Assembly (NCBI GenBank): GCA_045642225.1
Contig: JAZUIN010000024.1
Coordinates: 138,804 to 202,803, forward strand
Length of the DNA stretch: 64,000 nt
DNA from: RUG191 sp045642225
Lineage (GTDB): Bacteria > Bacillota > Clostridia > Lachnospirales > Lachnospiraceae
Reading direction: 5' to 3'
Positions 17,786 through 27,218 of the stretch are shown here, piece after piece (within the stretch, counting starts at the first letter, position 1; every line of letters begins with the position of its first letter). The notes beneath the pieces were generated by a model. It saw only the letters and a program-made list of their open reading frames with translations. It was not told the DNA's origin and made no database searches. The translations under genes were made by a program, and so were the position numbers.

Positions 17786-18790
17786 TTATTTAAAAAATTT
17801 AAAAACAATATCCGATAATTTATGTAAGATTATTGCTGCAACAATTGTGCATACAACAACCGCTATAGTAGCAATCCACACAGATTCAATTACAGAATAC
17901 AAAGAAAAAGCTCCCAATATAAACACTTGATGTATCAAATATATGTCATAGGAATATTTATCAGACAAATCTAAAAAAGATATTATAAAACGTGGTGTTT
18001 TATTTTCATTTTTAAATATCCATCTAAATATTTGTGCTAATAATATACACAAAAATGTTCCTAATAATACGTGTCCAAAATCATGAAATTTAAGCGACTT
18101 TTCTATCATTTCATCTGTCGTCAACAAAAATGAATTCTTTCCAATATAAATGTCGCCTAATTTTGTTATTAAAGCTCCTATCCCTACTACTATAACAAAT
18201 ATATATTTTTGAAGTTTACCATAATTATCACTTAATCTACGATATAATACTCCTACCAAATAGCATAAAATCCATAATGATTTATAAAATGTTGCATAAT
18301 GCTCAAAGAATATAAACACGCCTAGCATTAAAGCAAACACTTCAATAAACATTATATATATCTTCTTTTCTTCCAGCTTATCTAACAACTCATTTACAAA
18401 TGGCGTTATCAAATAACATAGTAAAATATATGCTATAAACCATAAATTATGTAATGGCATAAAATCATTTGCAGCGTCCAAAATTAGTAATTTACCTATA
18501 TCATATAATCCACAGGTGTCACTTGCAAACACTAACCCTATACCACCTACAATAATTACACATATATAGTATGGCACCAATATCTTTTTAAAATTTTTAC
18601 CATAAAACGAAAGTCTATCTTTTATCTTTCTATTTCCATACAAATATCCACTTATAAAGAAAAACATTTGTACCGCTACATTAAACCAAAATGTCAAACC
18701 ATTAGAAAAATACTGATATATATGACAAACAACAATGAATACAGTTGCTACAAATCTCACAAAACTAATAGAATAATCTCTTTTACACAT
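17786..18790 (-). CDS. Acyltransferase-3 family membrane protein
   Basis: A 334-residue AT3 protein with R12-x10-H23, then FFFISGYLYG and a further eight or so helices. Its ATG lies within the last codons of the upstream GT-C-like gene (8-nt overlap, GGAAG as ribosome binding site). The overlap points to a functional pairing of a glycosyltransferase-like protein with an acyltransferase. Conserved loop residues KILVPYY (after helix 2) fit the family. Substrate unknown. Confidence 0.86.
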   Translation of the reverse strand: MCKRDYSISFVRFVATVFIVVCHIYQYFSNGLTFWFNVAVQMFFFISGYLYGNRKIKDRLSFYGKNFKKILVPYYICVIIVGGIGLVFASDTCGLYDIGKLLILDAANDFMPLHNLWFIAYILLCYLITPFVNELLDKLEEKKIYIMFIEVFALMLGVFIFFEHYATFYKSLWILCYLVGVLYRRLSDNYGKLQKYIFVIVVGIGALITKLGDIYIGKNSFLLTTDEMIEKSLKFHDFGHVLLGTFLCILLAQIFRWIFKNENKTPRFIISFLDLSDKYSYDIYLIHQVFILGAFSLYSVIESVWIATIAVVVCTIVAAIILHKLSDIVFKFFK

Positions 18791-20009
18791 TTTTATTTCT
18801 TCCCTTCAATACCACTTGCATAATCATAACTATAGTACATACTACCCATAAAGTTTTTGCAACAATTCCGAAATAATGATATGTTCCAACATCAAACACG
18901 TTGCTAAGAAAAATATCTTTCCACCCCAAACACTTGCCAATTACACTCTCAGAGAAAAGCAAGCCATTGATATAATCATAATTAAAATGTAATATTCCAA
19001 AAATCAACAATGCAACATTACTTCCCCACCAGATCCATCTATTCATCATTTCTTCTCTAATTTGCAAATAAACAATAATCATAAACGGTAGCATATAATA
19101 TAAATACTGTGGACTCCAATCAAAAAACATGAAAAAACACATATATATCATCATGCAAAAATTCATACAAAATACTTCGTCTTCTTCATTAGACTTAAAA
19201 TACACGTAAAATAATACCAACGCAATTAGCCCAATACATGGAGAAAACATATTCCACTCTACTTCAAAGACTCTTGGTAAAAAGCTTGCTTTATTAATAA
19301 CACTTCCAACTGAAAGAAAATCTTTAACTATAATTTCTGATAAAACTTTTTCAACAACCAATATCAATCCTATCGGTATTGCATATACAATATTCTTAAT
19401 GTTTTTTCTAATCAAATATACTAGAATTACTGCTATGGCAAAAATAGAAAAACCTTTAATTAAAAGTGAAAGGCCTAATACAATCGACATCTTTAAATAT
19501 GATCCATTTAAAAACAATAGAATTCCGCACAACATAAGAACTACTGCTATTCCATCAATCTGTCCCATTCCTATGCTGTAAAGCGCTACTATAGGTGATA
19601 GAATAAATAAAATTTCCACTTTGCAATAATCAACTTCAAGGTTCAACTTCTTGCATATTTTTTCAATTAATCCAACTAAAACAAAGGCAAGTATTGCCAT
19701 TAGTATTTTCATACAAGTTGTATATACAACGAGTGGGATACTTATCCATTTACTTATCAAGTATATAGGCAAAATCCATACACTAATAACAGAAATTGAA
19801 AACAAACTATAATTCGTGAAAAAACCTCCCGAATTAACGTAATCTATTGCATAATTATTTATATTAAAAGAAAAAATATGATCTAAATATGACAAAACCC
19901 AATTTACTATTACAATACAATCATTATGATTCACAGCTAAAATCATAATAATAGATACAATTATGGCAATCCATGTAGACCATCTACAAAAAATCTCTTT
20001 AGTTCGCAT
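18783..20009 (-). CDS. GT-C-like mannosyltransferase-type membrane protein
   Basis: 408 residues, about ten membrane segments. The motif GMGQIDGIAVVL after the fourth helix resembles the G-Q-x-D-G segment of PIG-M/GT87-like polyprenyl-phosphate-mannose-dependent transferases. Two acidic loop residues near the N-terminus (NNYAIDYVNSGG) would fit a GT-C catalytic loop. GAGGAG lies 5 nt before the ATG, and the gene overlaps the downstream AT3 gene. I infer glycosyl transfer from a lipid-linked sugar on the outer face. No family was confirmed and the sugar is unknown. Confidence 0.7.
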   Translation of the reverse strand: MRTKEIFCRWSTWIAIIVSIIMILAVNHNDCIVIVNWVLSYLDHIFSFNINNYAIDYVNSGGFFTNYSLFSISVISVWILPIYLISKWISIPLVVYTTCMKILMAILAFVLVGLIEKICKKLNLEVDYCKVEILFILSPIVALYSIGMGQIDGIAVVLMLCGILLFLNGSYLKMSIVLGLSLLIKGFSIFAIAVILVYLIRKNIKNIVYAIPIGLILVVEKVLSEIIVKDFLSVGSVINKASFLPRVFEVEWNMFSPCIGLIALVLFYVYFKSNEEDEVFCMNFCMMIYMCFFMFFDWSPQYLYYMLPFMIIVYLQIREEMMNRWIWWGSNVALLIFGILHFNYDYINGLLFSESVIGKCLGWKDIFLSNVFDVGTYHYFGIVAKTLWVVCTIVMIMQVVLKGRNKNV

Positions 20010-20011
20010 AA

Positions 20012-21619
20012 TTACTCCTCATATGTTCCTACATAGAATTTTCCTACGTTTTTAAACTTCATTTGGTATTCATTCATTCTATCTTGATCCTCGTTCTTTA
20101 AAACAAACATATCTGATTTATTCTTTTCTTCTATTGCTTTTTTTAAATTTAATTCCGTTTGGTTTTTATTTGACCTTGCAAAATAAAAATCATTTGTTGT
20201 TATATCATTATCTAATGCCCATTTTGTCCATCCATACATTTCATATATATTACAGTCAGAAATATAATACAAATGCTTTATATCATCTTTCATTATGCCA
20301 GAAAGCTCCTCATACGAAATTGTTTGGTCCTCATAAGTATATGTTTGACTCCATTTGTTATGTCGATCAATTATAACATTATGAATATCAACAATTTGCA
20401 AGCTCATCAACACTACCAATATTATAAGACATATTTTTTGCGATAAACAAACAAAACAAATTGCTATTCCAAATAACAGTAGACCATATATCAATACCCA
20501 TGAAACTCTTCCGGTTGCTCTAAACACTGACCAAACATTTTCAATAAAACGTGGCAATGGTATTTCCAATATCACTCTACTTCCTACACACCATCGTGGT
20601 GATAACGCAAACAAAAATGCAACAAGAAAACAAACGAATAAACCTATATATTTCTTGTTAACAAAAAGCTTTTTTCTATAAACAACAAGTAGTATTCCTT
20701 CCAAAATCACAAGAAATATTCCACCTAATCCAATATACGAAAAGCCTTCATCAGCCCACTTTGTTGCAATAGGAAGATCCGGTAAAATACACGAACTTGA
20801 CACATCACAACCACCAGGATTAATAAATCCTAGCAGATTCAACCCATATTCTCCTAGTCCTTCTTGCGTACGTACATTCCCTCCACTGAATCCACCAAGC
20901 ACTCCTATTACGAAAAAAGCCGTTATACAAAACAAACATATTGGCAATATGAACTGCAAAAAACTTTTTTTAATCCACTCATTTATTGCAAATCCTATCA
21001 TTAATATTCCACACATTAATAGAAAATACACATGAACATTTGCTGCTAAAAAGGCTATTATTATTGGATAATACCATTTACTGTTCTTTTTAAAATATAG
21101 TAAATAAAACGCCAAAATCAAAATCCAGTGTCCTGCTAACGCAGTGTGACGAAACATCTTCCAAAGCATAACGGGTTGCAATAACATCAAAATCACAGAA
21201 CACAAAATTGCAACTTTTGATTTTGAATATTGATAAAATATCTTTGCTGAAAACACCCCCGACATAACAAAAGAAAACAGTCCCCATAATCCAAAATACT
21301 GAAATGTTTCTGGTAGAATTGGAGACAAGACTTTAAAAAATATAGCAAATAAAGGGATTGAATCTGTGAAAATAATAGATACTTGATCAGGATAATTTAA
21401 TCCATCCATTAATCCTATTGGGAAATGCCACGCACTTTGTCTAAACGCTCTCCACCCCAAATAATGTTGGTTCAAATCATATCCGGTATACAACCAACTA
21501 TCATATACCGGATTTAAAACTTTAAAGCCAAATATGATAACGAACATTATTGCAGAAATTATTCCAATAAAAATATAAAATTTTATTTCAGAATTTAACT
21601 TTTTCATTATGTTTTTCAC
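20012..21619 (-). CDS. DUF6311-like large membrane protein (GT-C-like)
   Basis: 535 residues with about eleven helices and a soluble C-terminal tail of about 110 residues. The first outer loop holds GYDLNQHYLGWRAFRQS followed by FPIG and FTDSIPL, and a later helix has FRHTALAGHWILIL. This combination matches my recollection of DUF6311 proteins, which are thought to be membrane glycosyltransferases. The GTG start at 21619 is kept because GGAGG sits 12 nt upstream; an ATG four codons later is an alternative. It follows the upstream gene within 5 nt. Donor and acceptor unknown. Confidence 0.7.
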   Translation of the reverse strand: MKNIMKKLNSEIKFYIFIGIISAIMFVIIFGFKVLNPVYDSWLYTGYDLNQHYLGWRAFRQSAWHFPIGLMDGLNYPDQVSIIFTDSIPLFAIFFKVLSPILPETFQYFGLWGLFSFVMSGVFSAKIFYQYSKSKVAILCSVILMLLQPVMLWKMFRHTALAGHWILILAFYLLYFKKNSKWYYPIIIAFLAANVHVYFLLMCGILMIGFAINEWIKKSFLQFILPICLFCITAFFVIGVLGGFSGGNVRTQEGLGEYGLNLLGFINPGGCDVSSSCILPDLPIATKWADEGFSYIGLGGIFLVILEGILLVVYRKKLFVNKKYIGLFVCFLVAFLFALSPRWCVGSRVILEIPLPRFIENVWSVFRATGRVSWVLIYGLLLFGIAICFVCLSQKICLIILVVLMSLQIVDIHNVIIDRHNKWSQTYTYEDQTISYEELSGIMKDDIKHLYYISDCNIYEMYGWTKWALDNDITTNDFYFARSNKNQTELNLKKAIEEKNKSDMFVLKNEDQDRMNEYQMKFKNVGKFYVGTYEE

Positions 21620-21623
21620 TTAC

Positions 21624-22916
21624 TTAACGATCCTCCACATATCTATTCTTCTTATCTTCGAATAAACTAATTGCAAAAACACATAATGAAAATATAATTC
21701 CACATATCGAACGCCATTCTAAATGCGGATGTTGCGCACAATGATTATATACAAAAAAAATCCATAGCAATGGCAATATAATACCTATAACACTTATTAA
21801 TGCAACTTCTTTATGAAAATATAGTTTTCTTCTTATAATAATTAATGCTATACCAATAATTATCAACAAAATAATAATCACTATATTTACAGGAGAAAAA
21901 AATGTTGAAATGTTCCATGTAATTGCTATACTACGCGTTGTAGCAAAAATATCTTCATCTTGCATATTCCCAGCTCCAACTCGATGTAATACACTCTGTA
22001 TTGCATCCATAATAACATTCTCATCTGTCAACAACGTAGCATATATCCACTTCATCAGCCACATACCTACATATCCTATTACAAAAAACACTCCTTTTTT
22101 TATTAATTCAATAAAGATCAAATTTAACTTTTTTTCTTTCTTTAACAATAAATAAATAACTATTGGCACTGTGAATGTCAGTACAGGATATGTTAGAAAA
22201 TCAATATATGCCAACACGATTCCATCTATAAGGAAAATACACCAAGCATTTTTTTCTATTTTTTCCTTCTTTTGTATTAATAATAATATCAATGTCAACT
22301 GCATCGTGTAAAAAGCAGATGATAGCTGAAATGATTGGTATATACTTCCTACATTCATTGTTGCCAACATCATCAAATATGCAAAACTATAATTGCCTAG
22401 TTTTTTATACGCCAAATACCATACAGCAATAATACTGCCAACTACAATTATAAAATTAAATCTATATATTTCTGACAAATCGAAAAAAGACAATAAGGGC
22501 TTTAAATATGTTAAATATCCATGCCAATATCTTGGATAGAAATACTTACCAGATTTATCAAATTCTCCAGTATTTGCCAAATAACATATTTTATCTACCC
22601 ATACGTTTCCTTCTGCCAAATAATCATCTACAGTCGGGTTAAGCAACGCGTCATTAATACTATTTCCCGAAAGTGGATACAATGATTCATGAAGCATAAT
22701 TATATTTGTTCCTGTATCCAAAATATTTGATGTATTATTAACAAAGTCTGAACTCTGTTCTACTTGAAACCTAAGAGTTCCCTCGGATTCCGATATATGA
22801 TTACTTATTCTACTAACCGGAATATTATAAACCACAACCATGGCCAACAATCCCACTATAGAAGCTATAATAACTATTATTATTGATTTCCCTATATTTT
22901 TTACAAAATTTTTCAT
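21624..22916 (-). CDS. Polytopic membrane protein, GT-C-like, unassigned
   Basis: 430 residues, one N-terminal helix followed by an unusually long outer loop (about residues 30-135) and then nine or so helices. The loop contains FYPRYWHGYL, a motif I have seen in clostridial surface-polysaccharide membrane proteins but cannot name. The long first outer loop with acidic residues resembles the GT-C layout. The ribosome binding site AAAGGA precedes the ATG. It is tightly coupled to the DUF6311-like gene downstream (4 nt gap), so the two probably act on the same glycan. Confidence 0.65.
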   Translation of the reverse strand: MKNFVKNIGKSIIIVIIASIVGLLAMVVVYNIPVSRISNHISESEGTLRFQVEQSSDFVNNTSNILDTGTNIIMLHESLYPLSGNSINDALLNPTVDDYLAEGNVWVDKICYLANTGEFDKSGKYFYPRYWHGYLTYLKPLLSFFDLSEIYRFNFIIVVGSIIAVWYLAYKKLGNYSFAYLMMLATMNVGSIYQSFQLSSAFYTMQLTLILLLIQKKEKIEKNAWCIFLIDGIVLAYIDFLTYPVLTFTVPIVIYLLLKKEKKLNLIFIELIKKGVFFVIGYVGMWLMKWIYATLLTDENVIMDAIQSVLHRVGAGNMQDEDIFATTRSIAITWNISTFFSPVNIVIIILLIIIGIALIIIRRKLYFHKEVALISVIGIILPLLWIFFVYNHCAQHPHLEWRSICGIIFSLCVFAISLFEDKKNRYVEDR

Positions 22917-22980
22917 TATAAAATCCTTTCAATACATTCCAAATTTAATGTAATCTACTTGATTTTAGATAATATATTTG

Positions 22981-24543
22981 TCATTTATTCTCGTTTTTAT
23001 TTACCAAATCATAAACAACAAACAATGGTAGAAATGAAAACAAATATCTAGCATTAGTTTCAAACAAGCTAACGAAAACAAACGCTCCAATAAGAACTAT
23101 TCCTATTACGACGTGCGAATCCTCAAATCTTTCTGAATCCATAACAAACAAATTTTTTATTGATTGAACAAATGACAATATCAAAACTACAAACCATACT
23201 ATTTGAGATAAATTTGCAAAATACGAAAATCTTTCTCCACCTTCTGGGAATAAACTTTCTGGAATTAAAATATTGTCTCCCCCGAGATAATAATAACTCC
23301 TCAAAAGCTTTCCCACTTTAGAATTGTTTTCATACATTTCTTTTACAAACCCTGCTTCCTTGCCCCATCCAAATATACCATTTGAATAATTTAAATATGT
23401 CTTATTACAGATATGATTAATATATTTAAAAGGAAACATTTCTCTATATCGGTCTATAACCATATGAATATCTGCTTTAGATTTTTCCTCTTTTGTTTCA
23501 AAGCTACAAGTATATTCATCATCATACCCATTATACTGACCAACCATATCAAAGTTTGATCCTAGCAACAAATAATGCGCCATAGGCATAACTGCGTTTT
23601 TATTTTCAGTATAATTTATAGACTTGTATGCAATAGTTCTTGTTAATATAACTATCAAAACACTTATTATAATACCAATAATAATCTTAAAAAAAGCTTT
23701 TAATCTATCTGGTCTTTTTAATATTTGAACCAACTCACAAATTGCTATTGCAAATAGAACAAATAAATTTGTTGGTTTAATCGCGTATGCAGCACTAGGT
23801 AAAATAACAACCAAAATAGGCTTTAAAAACCATATCAATTTCGACTCTCTTACTACAAGATATATATACAAACTCAACACCGGTACCAAAACCGAAAAGA
23901 TATCAGAATATGGCGCAATCATCCATGGAGATAGTCCAAATAATAAAACTGCTAAGACATACGAAAAATATCCCCACACACGTTTTCTTGTAATACGATA
24001 TACAACTAATGACGTCACTAGAACAGATAAATTATTTAATAAAACACCAAAATATACTAGTGCTTTATATCCATTAAACCCTATTATCTTTCCTATTTTC
24101 ACAAAAACAATCGTTATTTCGTACATTAAAATATTATTAGGATTTTTCTCAAAATAATGCTTATGAAATTCGTCTAAATTACTATCAACATATTGTGTCG
24201 CTGCATCTTTTAGATAAGACACATCCCATCCCACTTGAAAGAAAACATTTTTAACAATTACAACTTGGAGAATCAACAAAATAACCGATGCTATTATTAA
24301 AAAATAGAAATATCTTTTTTTATTTTCTTCTTTTTCTTTTTGAGCTATCCTGTCCCCCCAAAAAAATATTAATATAGCAATTACTACTGAAAGGAAAAAC
24401 AATATCCACTTAGAAACAGAAAAATCATAATACATCCAATATTGATCTTTTCTATTCATTAGTAGGTTGGTTCCAATAATATACAAAAACAGCAATGCTA
24501 TTAACCCATATATTATTTTATAAATGATATTTACAGCTTTCAT
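22981..24543 (-). CDS. GT39/PMT-like GT-C membrane protein (paralog of 8721-10277)
   Basis: 520 residues, homologous over its whole length to the protein at 8721-10277. Shared landmarks include MKAVNIIYKIIYG, QYWMYYDF, QVGWDVSYL, KNPNNI, ISWMIAPYSD-like and FGWGKEAGF segments. The conserved Asp in the first outer loop (GWDV) is a candidate catalytic residue. The ATG lacks an obvious Shine-Dalgarno, but an in-frame TAA just upstream fixes the start. It follows the flavoprotein gene by 83 nt. Divergence between the two copies suggests they handle different acceptors or donors. Confidence 0.78.
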   Translation of the reverse strand: MKAVNIIYKIIYGLIALLFLYIIGTNLLMNRKDQYWMYYDFSVSKWILFFLSVVIAILIFFWGDRIAQKEKEENKKRYFYFLIIASVILLILQVVIVKNVFFQVGWDVSYLKDAATQYVDSNLDEFHKHYFEKNPNNILMYEITIVFVKIGKIIGFNGYKALVYFGVLLNNLSVLVTSLVVYRITRKRVWGYFSYVLAVLLFGLSPWMIAPYSDIFSVLVPVLSLYIYLVVRESKLIWFLKPILVVILPSAAYAIKPTNLFVLFAIAICELVQILKRPDRLKAFFKIIIGIIISVLIVILTRTIAYKSINYTENKNAVMPMAHYLLLGSNFDMVGQYNGYDDEYTCSFETKEEKSKADIHMVIDRYREMFPFKYINHICNKTYLNYSNGIFGWGKEAGFVKEMYENNSKVGKLLRSYYYLGGDNILIPESLFPEGGERFSYFANLSQIVWFVVLILSFVQSIKNLFVMDSERFEDSHVVIGIVLIGAFVFVSLFETNARYLFSFLPLFVVYDLVNKNENK

Positions 24544-24626
24544 TTACAACACTTTGTAACCAATTTTTGGAAACTTTCCTTTCTCGCTCACAGACGTTTA
24601 ATATACATAAGTAGATTGCTAAATTT

Positions 24627-26171
24627 CTATTGTTCGTGATATTCCGCTTCTGTATTAACAGACCATACATTTGTATGATCGCTCACGTTATTATTTATAT
24701 TTTTTACCGCTTCAAACGAAGTACACATTGAATGATCCATGTTATTGTATCTATGTTGACCATTTCTTCCAACACACAAAATGTTAGGGAATTTTGCTAG
24801 ATATTCCTTTACTTCATCTATACGCTCATATGTATCAAAGTAAGCAGGATATGCTTTTTTTACTCGTTCTACATGAGTATCTAGTAAATCATGCTTTGAT
24901 TCAATCAAGCCCATTTTTATCATTTCTTTAGCGCCGAGCTTTGCAATTTCTTTATTTGATAAATTCCAGAAATCGTCTCCTTCATCGCAGAAATATTCCA
25001 ATCCTAGCCAAACTGTTTCGTATGGATTTTCAACCATATATGGAGACCAGTTATTGTATACCTGAAATCTTCCCATTGTAACATTTCGATCATGAACATA
25101 TACCCAATTGTCTGGAATAATATTGTTTAATGTAGGGATTTTAGTTTTATTTTTTAATTTCAACTTCTTAACTAATACACCTACTGTTACATAATCTCTG
25201 TAAGGTAACCCTTCTGCAACTTCTCTAACTGTATCTGGAACATCATTCATACCTACAACTAAATCCTTAAGAGGCATTGATGATATTACATAATCACATT
25301 CGATAAATTTCTTCTCATTGTTTTCTACAACATTTACACCTACTGCTTTACCGTCTTTAGTGCAAACATTTTCTACTTTAGTATTTTTTACTATTGTTCC
25401 ACCATTATTAATGATTTCGCCCGCAGTTATTTCCCAAATTTGTCCTGGTCCTAATTTAGGATAAGAAAATTCTTCAATCAAAGATGTTTCTACATGACGA
25501 TCTTTTTTCCCTATCTTCTTTTGGAACATATCCTTAAGAATCGCCATTATTGATAATCCCTTTACTCGCTGAGCACCCCACTCAGGAGAGATTTCAGATG
25601 GATGTCTTCCCCATAAATTCTCTGTATATTTTTCAAAGAACATCTCATATAATTTCTTGCCAAATCGATTTACATAGAAATCTTCTAACGATTCTTCTTT
25701 TCTTTTGAAAATTGTTCCCTTTAAATAACTGAAACCTACTACTATAGTAGTGAAAAATCCCATATTTTTTATTGTTTCAAATTTTAATGAAATAGGATAG
25801 TCAAAAAACTTCTGTTTAAAGAAAATACGAGACAAGCGATTTCTCTTAAGCATTACCCTGTCTTCTTCATCTGGGTTTGGGCCATTTTTAACTATACTTC
25901 CATTTCTAGACAACTCTCTATCATCAAACGATAGTGCCCCTTGTGTAGGCATCATTTCTTCCCACCATTTATTGACTTCATCAACCTTAGAGAAGAACCT
26001 GTGGCCACCCATATCCATTCTATTTCCTTTGTAGTTTACCGTACGGGAAATACCTCCAAATGTATCACTCTCTTCGTAAACAACAACTTCATATTCGTTT
26101 TTTTGTTTTGACAACTCATACGCTGCAGTAAGTCCCGCTGGACCAGCTCCAATAACAACTACTTTCTTCAT
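24627..26171 (-). CDS. FAD-dependent UDP-galactopyranose-mutase-like oxidoreductase
   Basis: The only soluble protein of the 27-gene run: 514 residues starting MKKVVVIGAGPAGLTAAYEL, a full FAD dinucleotide-binding motif. MGGHRFFSK and a C-terminal segment around CVGRNGQHRYNNMDHSM match the protoporphyrinogen-oxidase/UGM-like superfamily often found in glycan loci. True UGM makes furanose donors; this protein is longer than typical UGM (about 380 residues) and may act on another sugar nucleotide or lipid. The ATG at 26169-26171 overlaps the upstream stop (ATGA) and has GGAG 6 nt before it. An ATG 18 nt upstream is less well placed. Confidence 0.82.
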   Translation of the reverse strand: MKKVVVIGAGPAGLTAAYELSKQKNEYEVVVYEESDTFGGISRTVNYKGNRMDMGGHRFFSKVDEVNKWWEEMMPTQGALSFDDRELSRNGSIVKNGPNPDEEDRVMLKRNRLSRIFFKQKFFDYPISLKFETIKNMGFFTTIVVGFSYLKGTIFKRKEESLEDFYVNRFGKKLYEMFFEKYTENLWGRHPSEISPEWGAQRVKGLSIMAILKDMFQKKIGKKDRHVETSLIEEFSYPKLGPGQIWEITAGEIINNGGTIVKNTKVENVCTKDGKAVGVNVVENNEKKFIECDYVISSMPLKDLVVGMNDVPDTVREVAEGLPYRDYVTVGVLVKKLKLKNKTKIPTLNNIIPDNWVYVHDRNVTMGRFQVYNNWSPYMVENPYETVWLGLEYFCDEGDDFWNLSNKEIAKLGAKEMIKMGLIESKHDLLDTHVERVKKAYPAYFDTYERIDEVKEYLAKFPNILCVGRNGQHRYNNMDHSMCTSFEAVKNINNNVSDHTNVWSVNTEAEYHEQ

Positions 26172-27208
26172 CCTTTTCTCCATATCCATTTCTTTATAAC
26201 TTTAACTATTTTCCCAACAATAATTGCTCCAAACAATGTAATCAAAAATCTCATTATATATGCAACAAGATTTCCTATTCCAGTAGTGTAAATTTCTGCA
26301 AAATATTTTGATAAAATCAACAATAACACATAATTTATACTATCAGAATACAAATATAAATCAAATGATACATTTCCAATCTTTTCAAATAATGACCAGT
26401 TTAGTTTTTCGAAAAGTAAGGCTATGTATAATACAAACAATGAACCTATAACACCTGTAATTATAATATATATGTATTGAGAAAAACCTTCATAAAAATA
26501 TTTTTTTCCTATAAAAAATACTACAACATATACAATTCCTACTAGCAAACTTTTAAACAAAAAAAGACTTCCATTTTCCAGCTTACGTCTGATGTATTTT
26601 TCAAAATATACACCTAATAAAAACCATATACCATATTGCAACGACTGCAACATCATATTTCCAGTAGCAAAATAACCCAAAACAAAACACGCAACTGCAA
26701 TTACTACGCTTATTTTATTTATATTCAAATATTCTATAAATGCAACAACTACAAATATAATAAATAAAACAACTATAAACCATAAATGACTATTTCCAAA
26801 CAACAACAACTGACCAAATATTGCATCTTTTAAAGGATTTTGAAAATATCCACCTATATATTTTAATGGTATCTGCCAAAAAATTGTCACCAAGACAAAG
26901 GGTATAATAAGACGCTTTGCTTTTTTTAAAATAAATGCCCCAACTTCTTGTATCGTATTTATTTCTTTTCTTGTATACATATATACAGCGCCTGAAAGCA
27001 TCATAAATAATGGCATATGAAACCCATATATCATATCTACGAACAGTTGCAATGCATTGTTAACTTTCATCGCAGCATCGCCTTGAATCAAGTCAAAATA
27101 CGAAACTCCTCCGTATTTACTTCCCGCTGCCATATATAAGCTATGTCCTAAAAGTACAAGTAATATAACAATACCACGCAAATATTGATAAATTCCTATT
27201 TTTTTCAT
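26168..27208 (-). CDS. Acyltransferase-3 family membrane protein
   Basis: A 346-residue AT3 protein with R11-x10-H22 and FHMPLFMMLSGAVY. It is translationally coupled to the flavoprotein downstream through an ATGA overlap, so the two are probably needed together. After the first helix there is a longer-than-usual outer loop (about 40 residues) before the next helix. The C-terminus is strongly basic (KVIKKWIWRKG). Substrate unknown. Confidence 0.85.
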   Translation of the reverse strand: MKKIGIYQYLRGIVILLVLLGHSLYMAAGSKYGGVSYFDLIQGDAAMKVNNALQLFVDMIYGFHMPLFMMLSGAVYMYTRKEINTIQEVGAFILKKAKRLIIPFVLVTIFWQIPLKYIGGYFQNPLKDAIFGQLLLFGNSHLWFIVVLFIIFVVVAFIEYLNINKISVVIAVACFVLGYFATGNMMLQSLQYGIWFLLGVYFEKYIRRKLENGSLFLFKSLLVGIVYVVVFFIGKKYFYEGFSQYIYIIITGVIGSLFVLYIALLFEKLNWSLFEKIGNVSFDLYLYSDSINYVLLLILSKYFAEIYTTGIGNLVAYIMRFLITLFGAIIVGKIVKVIKKWIWRKG

Positions 27209-27218
27209 ATCTTTCTCA

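Noticed and set aside
24544..24626. GGAAAGTTTCC palindrome in the gap after the flavoprotein gene
   Set aside because: Only 5-bp arms in AT-rich DNA, with no promoter alignment; likely chance.
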